Of a stretch of 64,000 bases of DNA, positions 7,260 through 15,338 are shown piece after piece. This stretch comes from an uncultured Clostridium sp. (GTDB taxonomy: Bacteria; Bacillota; Clostridia; Lachnospirales; Lachnospiraceae). Each line of letters begins with the position of its first letter. Position 1 is the first letter of the stretch. The position numbers were made by a program, and so were the translations under genes. A model generated the notes under the pieces. It saw only the letters and a program-made list of their open reading frames with translations. It was not told the DNA's origin and did no database searches. The stretch lies in contig CALAAS010000041.1 in assembly GCA_937885015.1 (NCBI GenBank), forward strand, positions 4,884 through 68,883, given 5' to 3'.

Positions 7260-8158
7260 ATGCTTATAGAAAACTTAACGAATTATTGTGATATGAACTA
7301 TCGACAAAAATGTCTAAATGAAAATTGTGGCTATTGTAATACATCATGTTCTCATCCTACTGTTTGCCCCCAAGACTGTGAACAATGTCTAGAACAAATT
7401 CATTTTCCTTCTAGACACCCCAATGGAAGACTTGATTATACATGTAATAATGTCTTGAATTTTTATGTATGTAAATATAATCTAAATATGCTTCTGAAAT
7501 TGAATATGCTTTACATTCTATCAATAGTCTTCCATATAAAGATACATTCAATATATTATCTCTGGGATGTGGAGCATCTCCAGATTTAGCTGCTTTTGAA
7601 AACTATTTATCAAAAAATAATTTTTGCATTCCCGTGAACTACTTAGGTATAGATATAAACCCGCTTTGGAATGACAAGCATAATTTTATTAAAGATTATT
7701 TTAAATCAAACTCATATAATCCGGAGTATATTTGCACTGATGTTTTTGAAATTTTTAAAGATCATTACACCGTTGATAAAAATCTTCTTATTTTACAATA
7801 CCTCATCTCACATTTTTATAACACTGGTAAGTTGACTGCTGTAAATGAATTTTATAAAAACCTAATACAAAATGTTATTAAAAGAATGCAACCTAAATCA
7901 ATAATAATTATCAATGATGTAAATAGTAATCGTCGTGGAAGAGATTTATTTTTACGATTTTCAGATACTCTATCAAAATACGGGATTCGGCACACATATT
8001 CCTGTCGATATTTTGAGTATAAAATTCAAAACGAGTATCAACGTTATGGTATCAAATATCCAAGTAAAGATATATTAACTTGGCCTACACCAAATTTGGC
8101 ACGTTATAATCCGTGGACGGTATGTTCAAGTGCCCAATTAATAATAGAATTGGAGTGA
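7260..8158 (+). pseudogene. Cysteine-rich SAM-methyltransferase-like gene with a frameshift
   Basis: An ATG at 7260 with a good GGAGG site opens a frame with eight cysteines between residues 10 and 43 (including CGYCNTSC and CPQDCEQC), suggesting zinc or iron-sulfur binding. After about codon 73 (near 7480) the meaningful frame changes. The second frame, open from 7481 to 8158, reads SEIEYAFHSINSLPYKD and then NILSLGCGASPDLAAFE, a class I methyltransferase motif I, followed by YLGIDINPLWN (motif II-like acidic site) and SIIIINDVNSNRRG. The total length of 899 bases is one short of a 299-residue protein, so a single-base deletion explains the break. The DUF1848 gene follows 4 bases later. The function is unknown. 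It is either a recent pseudogene or a base-call error. Confidence 0.7.
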
Positions 8159-8162
8159 TTTT

Positions 8163-9101
8163 ATGATAATAAGTGCAAGTCGAAGAACTGATATCCCTGC
8201 TTTCTTTTCCGAGTGGATTATAAACCGCTTAAAAGAACAATATGCCTATGTACGAAATCCTATGAATATTCACCAAGTAAGTAAAATCAACTTATCTCCA
8301 GATGTTGTTGATTGTATTGTTTTTTGGAGCAAAAATCCTAAGCCAATAATTAATAAACTTAACGCTTTGAAAGATTATATGTACTATTTTCAATTTACAC
8401 TTAACGCATATGATAAAGATTTCGAAGAAAATCTTCCTACTTTGTCTACAAGAATTGATACTTTCCAGACATTATCCAATTATATTGGAAAAGAACGTGT
8501 CATATGGCGTTATGATCCCATTATCATTAACGAAAAATACTCTATTGATTGGCACATTGAAAGATTCAAATACCTTACAGAACAACTCTGTTTTTATACA
8601 GAAAAAGTAACCATAAGTTTTATTGATTTATATACAAAAATCTCCCATAATATCAAAGGGAAAAATATTTATGAATTATCTTACGAGCAAAAAAACACTC
8701 TTGCTAGATACTTTGCAGAAATTGCTTATTCACATAACATAGAAATAGATACCTGTGCAGAAGACATTGACTTATCTTCTTATGGCATAACTCATGCTAG
8801 ATGCATTGATGACAGACTTATTTCAAAGTTACTACATTGTTCCATAGACATAGAAAAAGATAAAAACCAACGATTGGAATGTGGTTGTATTGCAAGCATT
8901 GATTTAGGTCTATATAATACTTGTCAAAATGGCTGTACATATTGTTATGCTAATCATAATTATGCTATTCGTAAGCAAAATTTTGAAACTTATGATCCAT
9001 TTTCTCCTTTACTCTGTAGTAATATAACAGAATTTGACAAAATAACAGAGCGTAAAGTCAAAAGTCAGAAAAATATGCAACTAAGTCTATTTGACATATA
9101 G
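8163..9101 (+). CDS. DUF1848 family iron-sulfur protein
   Basis: A 312-residue protein with the DUF1848 hallmarks: N-terminal SASRRTDIPAFFSEW, an internal WRYDPIIINEKY, and near the C-terminus LECGCIASIDLGLYNTCQNGCTYCYANHN, where Cys254, Cys258 and Cys261 form a C-x3-C-x2-C motif as in radical SAM [4Fe-4S] proteins, here placed unusually late in the chain. The last residues, MQLSLFDI, match the QL(S/D)LF motif by which bacterial proteins bind the DnaN sliding clamp. Family function is not established; the clamp motif suggests DNA repair or replication contact, which is my inference. It is translated with the preceding methyltransferase-like gene (4-base gap). Confidence 0.85.
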   Translation: MIISASRRTDIPAFFSEWIINRLKEQYAYVRNPMNIHQVSKINLSPDVVDCIVFWSKNPKPIINKLNALKDYMYYFQFTLNAYDKDFEENLPTLSTRIDTFQTLSNYIGKERVIWRYDPIIINEKYSIDWHIERFKYLTEQLCFYTEKVTISFIDLYTKISHNIKGKNIYELSYEQKNTLARYFAEIAYSHNIEIDTCAEDIDLSSYGITHARCIDDRLISKLLHCSIDIEKDKNQRLECGCIASIDLGLYNTCQNGCTYCYANHNYAIRKQNFETYDPFSPLLCSNITEFDKITERKVKSQKNMQLSLFDI

Positions 9102-9128
9102 GTATCAAACAGGTATCACACCACACAC

Positions 9129-9170
9129 TAAGAGCCGGAAAGTCCGCTGTTTATGCGACTTCCCGGCTCC
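9129..9170 (-). terminator. Terminator of guaA
   Basis: A long hairpin (GAGCCGGGAAGTCGCA pairing with GCGGACTTTCCGGCTC around TAAACA) lies 8 bases after the guaA stop on the minus strand. It marks intact core sequence next to the accessory DNA. Confidence 0.75.
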
Positions 9171-9177
9171 CTGTTTA

Positions 9178-10470
9178 TTATTCAAACTCAATCGTCGCCG
9201 GCGGCTTCGGACTCATATCGAAGCACACGCGGTTTACATTCTCCACCTCTGCCAGAATCCGGTCTGTGATCGTCTGCAGCACATCCCAATCCACCCGCTC
9301 AATGCTGGCAGTCATGGCGTCAATGGTGTTGATAGCCCGGATGATAACCATGTATTCGAAGCAGCGCTCATGATTTTTCATACCAACAGACTTGAAATCC
9401 GGAACTACCGTAAAGTACTGCCATACCTTCTTATTGAGTCCTGCCTTCTCAAACTCCTCGCGCAGAATCGCATCTGACTCTCTGACAGCCTCCAGACGGT
9501 CTCTGGTAATAGCGCCCAGGCAGCGGACTCCTAACCCCGGGCCTGGGAACGGCTGGCGATATACCATAGATGCCGGAAGCCCCAGTTCCAGACCACAGGC
9601 GCGCACCTCATCCTTAAACAGCTGTTTCAACGGCTCCACCAGCTCGAACTTCAGATCCTCCGGAAGGCCGCCAACGTTGTGATGAGATTTTACCATCTTA
9701 GCCGTCTTGGTACCGCTCTCAATGATATCCGGATAAATGGTTCCCTGACCCAGGAAATCAATGCCCTCCAGCTTACGGGCCTCTTCCTCAAATACGCGGA
9801 TAAACTCGCCGCCGATAATCTTTCTCTTTTCCTCCGGATCTGCCACTCCGGCCAGCTTGCCGAGGAAGCGCTCTGTTGCATCCACATAAATCAGATTTGC
9901 ATGAAGCTGGTTTCTGAAAACCTCCACCACGCTCTCAGATTCGTTCTTGCGCATCAGGCCATGGTTCACGTGTACGCACACCAGCTGCTGGCCAATGGCG
10001 CGAATCAGAAGAGCCGCCACAACGGAGGAATCCACACCGCCGGACAGGGCCAGAAGTACTTTTTTATCCCCCACCTGACGACGAATCAGCTCCACCTGAT
10101 CCTCAATAAAATTCTTCATATTCCAGTTGGCCTCTGCCTTACACTCCTGGAAAACAAATGCCTTTAATTCATCCTCCTCCGGAAGCTGGGAGAACTTCTT
10201 CTCACACTGGGACTGCGGATAATCCACAGAAAACATCGGATAACCCAGATCGTAAAGCTCCGGACGGATCTCCACCTCGTTTCCGTCTACCACGCGGTTC
10301 TCACCGCCATTTAAAATAATTCCCTTTACATTGTCAAGAGCCTTCAGTTCCTCCACCGTAATATCATGGGGATGAATCTCACTGTAAACTCCAAGGCTCC
10401 GGATCTGGCGCGCCAGCACCGTGTTTTCCGTGCTTCCCAGATCCAGGATTACAATCATATCCTGTTTCAT
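9178..10470 (-). CDS. guaA: GMP synthase with a truncated glutamine amidotransferase domain
   Basis: GuaA converts XMP to GMP using ATP and ammonia. The ATP-pyrophosphatase half is complete: the P-loop LALSGGVDSSVVAALL, KSHHNVGGLPEDLKFELVEPLKQLFKDEVR, QPFPGPGLGVR, and the C-terminal dimerization domain ending KPPATIEFE. The protein has 430 residues where bacterial GuaA has about 510-525. The missing 80 or so residues are in the N-terminal GATase domain: after ELYDLGYPMFSVDYPQ the sequence jumps to KAFVFQECKAEANWNMKNFIE, so the nucleophile loop (GICYGMQ) and the His-Glu pair (HPE) are absent. It should be unable to hydrolyse glutamine and may depend on free ammonia or a separate amidotransferase. 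The start has an AAGGAG site. Confidence 0.93.
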   Translation of the reverse strand: MKQDMIVILDLGSTENTVLARQIRSLGVYSEIHPHDITVEELKALDNVKGIILNGGENRVVDGNEVEIRPELYDLGYPMFSVDYPQSQCEKKFSQLPEEDELKAFVFQECKAEANWNMKNFIEDQVELIRRQVGDKKVLLALSGGVDSSVVAALLIRAIGQQLVCVHVNHGLMRKNESESVVEVFRNQLHANLIYVDATERFLGKLAGVADPEEKRKIIGGEFIRVFEEEARKLEGIDFLGQGTIYPDIIESGTKTAKMVKSHHNVGGLPEDLKFELVEPLKQLFKDEVRACGLELGLPASMVYRQPFPGPGLGVRCLGAITRDRLEAVRESDAILREEFEKAGLNKKVWQYFTVVPDFKSVGMKNHERCFEYMVIIRAINTIDAMTASIERVDWDVLQTITDRILAEVENVNRVCFDMSPKPPATIEFE

Positions 10471-10631
10471 GTTTTCCGTCTCCTTTGTGTCTCAATTCCA
10501 TAAAATCGCGGGACTGCTGTTCTGGCTTCCCACCGTTTTCCATTCCTTCAGCCATGCACCGCATACACCATGCACCGCTGTTCACGTCTGTCTCCCGGAG
10601 CATCTCTCCTCCGCACACAGATGCTATCTGT

Positions 10632-10640
10632 ATTCTAGCA
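10632..10640 (-). promoter_or_regulatory. Extended -10 promoter upstream of guaA
   Basis: TGCTAGAAT on the minus strand is an extended -10 element with no good -35. It would give a leader of about 155 bases before guaA. I see no purine riboswitch core in that leader. Confidence 0.4.
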
Positions 10641-10678
10641 CAATATTTCCCTGAAAACCAGTAAAAATTCAGCCTGGC

Positions 10679-12115
10679 CTACCTATTCTTATTCTTCTCT
10701 TCCCTCTGTCGGATTACAGGCAGAATCAGGCCAAGCGCCGTCAAGACAAACGGCGTAATAACATTCAGCGCCGTAGAGGCCATATCTCCCTTCACATACA
10801 TACCGAAAAGACAGCAGAACGATGTTACAAAGAAACACCAGCCGCCAGCTGTCAGAGCCAGTCCCTGGCTCTTTACAAACCGATATTCCGGATGGAACCG
10901 GTCCGCTGCCTTCCGAAGCGCAATATAAGCAGCAAACACCCAGAGATACCGCAATGGCATTGTTACAGAGTTCAGCTTATTCAGCTGAGCCAGAACTGAA
11001 GCCGCCCCCGGCACCAACGACTGGATCAAAATAATACTGCCGGACAGAACTACCACCATCCAGATTCCATTGATGTACGCCCCGTATTTATTCTGCTTCA
11101 AAAGGCGGGTCGGGATAAACTGTCTCGCATCCTCATTGTCCAGAAGCATCCGAAGCGGCGCATCAATACTCAGAACCAGCGTTGAAAACTGGCCAATGGC
11201 ATTACAGGCCGCATAGATTACCATCAGCAAATTTCCCACATGATAATACTCACCAAGCTTCTGAAATGACCAATAGGCTCCATTGGAAACATAGGACTCA
11301 AAAGATTCCTTGCTGGCATTGATCTGCGCCGGGTCAAACATCATTCCCATAGCCACGGTTCCGAGAATCGCACATACCATAACCATAATCGCCAGCGCAA
11401 TCATTCCCTTCGGAAATCCCCTGGACGGATCTTTTACCTTATTTACATAGGGGGATATCTTCTCACATCCTCCCACCGCAAACACCAAAATCGACAGGGA
11501 AGTAAAATATCCCATATTAAATTGAGGAATCATGTTTTTCACGCTGAAATCCACAGAAACGTAATCGGCTCCCGGATTGATGATCGGCGCTGCAAACATC
11601 ATGAGGATATACAGAATCGACATAACAAACATGCTGGTTCCCGCAATGGTTGCCAGACGTTTCAGCGGATTCAGGCCCCGACTGGCCACCCAGCAGAAAA
11701 ACAGCAGAGCTGCCAGGGTAGCCAGCTGAATCCAAATAGTTGGAAATGTATCATAGGTTGTCCCATTCTGAAATACCATCCAGCTTAAAGCTTTCAGTCC
11801 GCCGCTGCCTTTACTGGCAATATAGGTCACATGGCAGGCCCAGTAAGTCCAGCCAGCATAGTAGGCAAATTTGGGACTGATCGTCTCGTGAATCCAGGAG
11901 CTGACGCCGCCGCCAGAATTTTTAAATGCCGATCCCAGCTCTCCTACCATCAGCGCATATGGTACAAAGTACAGAGCAAACATCATGATCCAGCTGAAAA
12001 TAACTTCAACCCCATTAAAATAGACGAAACCATTCAGCACATTTCCGAAACTCCATACCGTCGAAAATGCCATAAAGGCCAAAGTATACCAGCTTATTTT
12101 TTTTGCATGTTCCAT
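10679..12115 (-). CDS. APC family amino-acid permease, glutamate/GABA antiporter-like
   Basis: A 478-residue integral membrane protein with about 12 hydrophobic helices, starting at KISWYTLAFMAFSTVWSFGNVLNGF, where APC transporters place the substrate-binding kink of helix 1. The features GELGSAFKNSGGGVSSWIHETISPKFAYYAGWTYW and GCEKISPYVNKVKDPSRGFPKGM are typical of the GadC/YjeM branch, so amino-acid exchange at the cytoplasmic membrane is the likely role; the substrate is not readable. The start has an AAGGAAGG site. It stands alone between metA and guaA, with an extended -10 promoter (TGATATAAT) at 12158-12166. Confidence 0.85.
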   Translation of the reverse strand: MEHAKKISWYTLAFMAFSTVWSFGNVLNGFVYFNGVEVIFSWIMMFALYFVPYALMVGELGSAFKNSGGGVSSWIHETISPKFAYYAGWTYWACHVTYIASKGSGGLKALSWMVFQNGTTYDTFPTIWIQLATLAALLFFCWVASRGLNPLKRLATIAGTSMFVMSILYILMMFAAPIINPGADYVSVDFSVKNMIPQFNMGYFTSLSILVFAVGGCEKISPYVNKVKDPSRGFPKGMIALAIMVMVCAILGTVAMGMMFDPAQINASKESFESYVSNGAYWSFQKLGEYYHVGNLLMVIYAACNAIGQFSTLVLSIDAPLRMLLDNEDARQFIPTRLLKQNKYGAYINGIWMVVVLSGSIILIQSLVPGAASVLAQLNKLNSVTMPLRYLWVFAAYIALRKAADRFHPEYRFVKSQGLALTAGGWCFFVTSFCCLFGMYVKGDMASTALNVITPFVLTALGLILPVIRQREEKNKNR

Positions 12116-12157
12116 TCAATAACCTTCCTTTTCTTAAATTTGAAAAATAACCTGCCC

Positions 12158-12166
12158 ATTATATCA
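12158..12166 (-). promoter_or_regulatory. Extended -10 promoter of the permease gene
   Basis: TGATATAAT on the minus strand, 43 bases before the permease start. The -35 region is poor. Confidence 0.45.
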
Positions 12167-12220
12167 TATCCATCCGCTTTTGCCTAATACATTTTTTCAC
12201 TATCGTGTTATTCTTAAACA

Positions 12221-12268
12221 AAAAAATACCGTTCAGATAATTGCTCCCACAAAAGCATTCTGAACGGC
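12221..12268 (-). terminator. Terminator of metA
   Basis: On the minus strand GCCGTTCAGA pairs with TCTGAACGGT and is followed by a run of seven T. It lies about 105 bases after the metA stop. Confidence 0.8.
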
Positions 12269-12374
12269 ATTCTACAAAAGGATATCCCATATAAATTTTC
12301 TTTAATTCCACAGCCATGATCCGGCCAGCTCCGTTACCTTCTGCCCTTTCTTCTTTACCGGCAGAATGAAACAT

Positions 12375-13286
12375 CTACGAATTCAGAACATACGGTGTTA
12401 CCTGATATACGTAATAGTTCAGCCAGTTGGAATACAGCGTATTGGCCGTATTTCTCCATTTCAAAACCGGAATGGCGAATGGATCATTGTCCTCGTAATA
12501 ATTCCTGGGAACCGCCGGGTTCAGGCCTCTTTTTAAATCCCGGTGGTATTCGTTATTCAGTGTCATGCGATCGTATTCCGGATGCCCCTGCATAAAAATC
12601 TGACGACCATCCCGGCTCATAACCAGAAAAATTCCGGCCTCCGGAGATTTTGCCAGAATCTGCAGCTTGGGATGCTTTAAAATATCCTCTTCCCGCACCT
12701 CTGTATAGCGGGAATGGGGGCAATAAAAATAATCATCCAGACTTCTTACCAGCGGCACCTTTCGATCCAGCACCTGATGCTCATAAATACCGGACAGCTT
12801 CTCTCCTCTCGCATATTTGGGAATTCCGTAATGATAATAGAGTCCTGCCTGTGCCCCCCAGCAGATATGAAGCGTAGATGTCACATGGCTCTTGCTCCAC
12901 TCCATCATCTCTGTCAGTTCATCCCAGTATTCAACCTCTTCATATTCCATATTCTCCACCGGAGCTCCTGTAATAATCATTCCGTCAAACCGTCGTCCCC
13001 GGATTTCCTCAAAAGTCACATAAAACTTGTTCAAATGGCTGGCAGAGGTATTCTTGGACGTATGAGAAGACAGCATCAAAAACGTACAGTCCACTTGCAG
13101 CGGCGTATTGGACAGGGCGCGCAGCAGCTGTGTCTCCGTCTCTTCTTTAATAGGCATCAGATTAAGAATCAAAATTTCCAGCGGACGGATATCCTGACTT
13201 AACGCCCGGTCTTCGTCCATCACAAATATATTTTCCGACTCCAGCACCGTTCTGGCCGGCAGATCTTTCTGTATTTTAATTGGCAT
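12375..13286 (-). CDS. metA: Homoserine O-acyltransferase, MetA family
   Basis: A 303-residue enzyme that activates homoserine (acetyl-CoA or succinyl-CoA donor) in methionine synthesis. The family pattern is complete: N-terminal PIKIQKDLPARTVLESENIFVM, RPLEILILNLMPIKEETETQLLRALSNTPLQ, FDGMIITGAPVE, the nucleophile Cys in HICWGAQAGLYYHYGIPKY, and the catalytic His-Glu in GHPEYDR. The exact acyl donor depends on a residue near the active site and many Firmicutes MetA proteins use acetyl-CoA; I do not claim which. It follows ligA by 42 bases, so it may be read from the upstream rRNA-modification/ligase transcript. Confidence 0.95.
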   Translation of the reverse strand: MPIKIQKDLPARTVLESENIFVMDEDRALSQDIRPLEILILNLMPIKEETETQLLRALSNTPLQVDCTFLMLSSHTSKNTSASHLNKFYVTFEEIRGRRFDGMIITGAPVENMEYEEVEYWDELTEMMEWSKSHVTSTLHICWGAQAGLYYHYGIPKYARGEKLSGIYEHQVLDRKVPLVRSLDDYFYCPHSRYTEVREEDILKHPKLQILAKSPEAGIFLVMSRDGRQIFMQGHPEYDRMTLNNEYHRDLKRGLNPAVPRNYYEDNDPFAIPVLKWRNTANTLYSNWLNYYVYQVTPYVLNS

Positions 13287-13328
13287 CTTCCACTTTTCTT
13301 CCCTTCTGAAAATTCATATTCGTCCCGA

Positions 13329-15290
13329 TTACTGCATAAGAAGTTCCAGAAAATCCGTCTCCGACAGAATCGGAATTCCCAGTTCCTTCGCTTTTTTGTT
13401 CTTTGAAGAAGCAGAGGTTGCATCATTATTGATCAGATAACTGGTTTTCAATGTCACGCTGCCTGTTACTCTGCCTCCCCGCTTTTCAATCTCCTCCTGA
13501 AGTTCCCTGCGGGTTTTAAAATGTTCCACCGAGCCGGTCACTACAAAATTCATCCCTTCAAAAATCGGAGTAATTTCCCCCTCTTCCCCCGCCGTGTTTT
13601 CTATGGTCAGCTGCTCCAACAGATGATCCACGGTACGGTTGTTCCTTTCATCGGCAAAATAATCCACCCACGCATCCGCCAGCACTTCTCCGATCCCGTC
13701 GATCCCCATCAGCTCCTCTTTTCCAGCGCAGCGCATGGCCGCCAGATCATTCTTAAAATGACGGCAGATCATTCTGGCATTGGCCAGACCGATTCCCGCC
13801 ACTCCAAGACCATAAATAACCCTGGGCAGCGTCGTCCTGGAAGCTTTTCTGGCTGCTGCAGTCAGATTATCAAAAGATTTCTGTCCAAACCCCTCCAGTG
13901 CCACGATTTCCGCCTCATGACGCTCCAGCCGGAACAAATCCGCAAATTCATGAACCAGTCCAAGTCCAATCAGCTTCTCCAGCGTTGCCTCCGAAAGTCC
14001 TCCGATATTCAGAGCATCCCGGCTGGCAAACAGTGTGTAGCTTTTGATTTTTTTTGCCTGACAATCCGGATTGGTACAGTAAAGAGACTTCACATCTCCA
14101 GTATTGCGAATTTCCGTTTTTCCTCCGCATACCGGGCAGACAGCCGGGATATCCCGGACGCCGCTGCGGGTCAGGTTATCCGCAATCTGCGGAATAATCA
14201 TATTGGCCTTATAGACTGTAATCCGATCTCCAGTCCCCAACTCCAACCCCTCCAAAATACTGATATTATGAACACTGGCCCGGCTGACTGTAGTCCCCTC
14301 CAGCTCTACCGGTTCGAAAACCGCCACCGGATTGATCAGTCCTGTTCTGGAAGCGCTCCACTCAATATAGGATAACACCGTCTCCTGAATCTCGTCCGCC
14401 CATTTGAAAGCGATGGAATCCCGCGGGAACTTGGCAGTCCGGCCCAAAGACCTGCCATATGCAATATCATCATAAAGAAGCACAAGGCCATCAGAAGGGA
14501 TATCCTGTCTTTCAACTGCAGACGCAAACTCCTGTACTTCACGTTCCAGAGAATTCGCCGTTACTTCCCGGTATTCCACCACGTCGAATCCCTGATTTTT
14601 CAGCCATTCAAACTGGCAGCATCTGGAATTTTCAAAATCCACACCATCGGCCTTTACCAGGCTGAAGGCAAAAAAGCGCACATTTCTCCGGGCCGTAATC
14701 TCACTGTTCAGCTGACGAACCGATCCGCTGCATAAATTTCTCGGATTTTTGTACCGGGCATCCACATCTTCAATCTGCGCATTGATCTTTTCAAAATCTG
14801 AATACCGAATCACTGCCTCACCTCGGAGTATCAGCTGGCCTTTGTAGGGAATCGAGAGGGGCACATTGATAAATTTCTTTGCATTGGCCGTAATGACCTC
14901 GCCAATTTCCCCGTTCCCCCGGGTAACCGCCTTGACAAGACTGCCATTTTCATAGGTCAGAACAATCGTCAAACCATCCATCTTCCAGGACAGCAACCCT
15001 TTCTGTTCTCCCAGCCATTGGCCCAGTTCTTCTACGCTTTTCGTTTTATTTAAAGAAAGCATCGGCTGATCATGGCGCTCCTTGGGAAGTGCACTGACTA
15101 CCTCATGCCCTACATTCTGAGTCGGACTGGAGGCCAGTATGATTCCCGTTTCCTGTTCCAACCTCTCCAGCTCGTCATACAGCCGATCATACTCATAATT
15201 ACTCATGATTTCCCGGCTCTCCTGATAATAGGCCCGTCCGGCCTCCCGCAATTCTTCCACCAGCTGGCGGATCCGCTCTGCCTTGTCCAT
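13329..15290 (-). CDS. ligA: NAD-dependent DNA ligase
   Basis: LigA seals DNA nicks with NAD as cofactor. In order: the NAD-binding Ia segment (RAYYQESREIMSNYEYDRLYDELERLE), the adenylation motif SWKMDGLTIVLTYENG with the nucleophile Lys, an OB fold, a four-cysteine zinc finger (CPVC...CTNPDC), helix-hairpin-helix repeats, and a C-terminal BRCT domain. Start: the ATG at 15290 (MDKAERIRQLVEEL) matches the family and has GGCGGAG upstream; in-frame ATGs at 15335 and 15320 would only add a charged tail. Motifs deviate from the common form (TRGNGEIGEVITANAKK, NPRNLCSGSVRQLN), so this may be a divergent Lachnospiraceae-type ligase or a second copy in the genome. Confidence 0.93.
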   Translation of the reverse strand: MDKAERIRQLVEELREAGRAYYQESREIMSNYEYDRLYDELERLEQETGIILASSPTQNVGHEVVSALPKERHDQPMLSLNKTKSVEELGQWLGEQKGLLSWKMDGLTIVLTYENGSLVKAVTRGNGEIGEVITANAKKFINVPLSIPYKGQLILRGEAVIRYSDFEKINAQIEDVDARYKNPRNLCSGSVRQLNSEITARRNVRFFAFSLVKADGVDFENSRCCQFEWLKNQGFDVVEYREVTANSLEREVQEFASAVERQDIPSDGLVLLYDDIAYGRSLGRTAKFPRDSIAFKWADEIQETVLSYIEWSASRTGLINPVAVFEPVELEGTTVSRASVHNISILEGLELGTGDRITVYKANMIIPQIADNLTRSGVRDIPAVCPVCGGKTEIRNTGDVKSLYCTNPDCQAKKIKSYTLFASRDALNIGGLSEATLEKLIGLGLVHEFADLFRLERHEAEIVALEGFGQKSFDNLTAAARKASRTTLPRVIYGLGVAGIGLANARMICRHFKNDLAAMRCAGKEELMGIDGIGEVLADAWVDYFADERNNRTVDHLLEQLTIENTAGEEGEITPIFEGMNFVVTGSVEHFKTRRELQEEIEKRGGRVTGSVTLKTSYLINNDATSASSKNKKAKELGIPILSETDFLELLMQ

Positions 15291-15338
15291 CTTCGTTCTT
15301 CTCTCCGCCTCTCTTTCCATCTGTCCCTGATCCATGTC

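Larger units (their letters stand above)
1..9120. mobile_element. Integrative mobilizable element and AT-rich cargo, left end outside window
   Basis: The stretch carries a MobV-type relaxase, a MobC-like protein, a RepA-like ATPase, a tyrosine integrase and an excisionase-like protein, the usual toolkit of an integrative mobilizable element that borrows a conjugation pore from a helper. Beyond the integrase, cargo genes in the opposite orientation run to 9,101. Base composition changes from AT-rich to the core average just before the guaA terminator at about 9,130, so the right boundary probably lies at 9,101-9,130. The left boundary is not in the window. It is unclear whether the 6.1-9.1 kb cargo belongs to the same element or is an older neighbouring insertion, because the integrase is not at the guaA-proximal edge. 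Confidence 0.6.

Noticed and set aside
10379..10603. Upstream open frame overlapping the guaA start, with a GGAGGAG site
   Set aside because: The peptide has no family features and runs out of frame into guaA; it could be a leader peptide, but nothing supports it beyond the site.
10471..10640. Purine riboswitch before guaA
   Set aside because: The conserved purine-aptamer core segments are not present in the leader.
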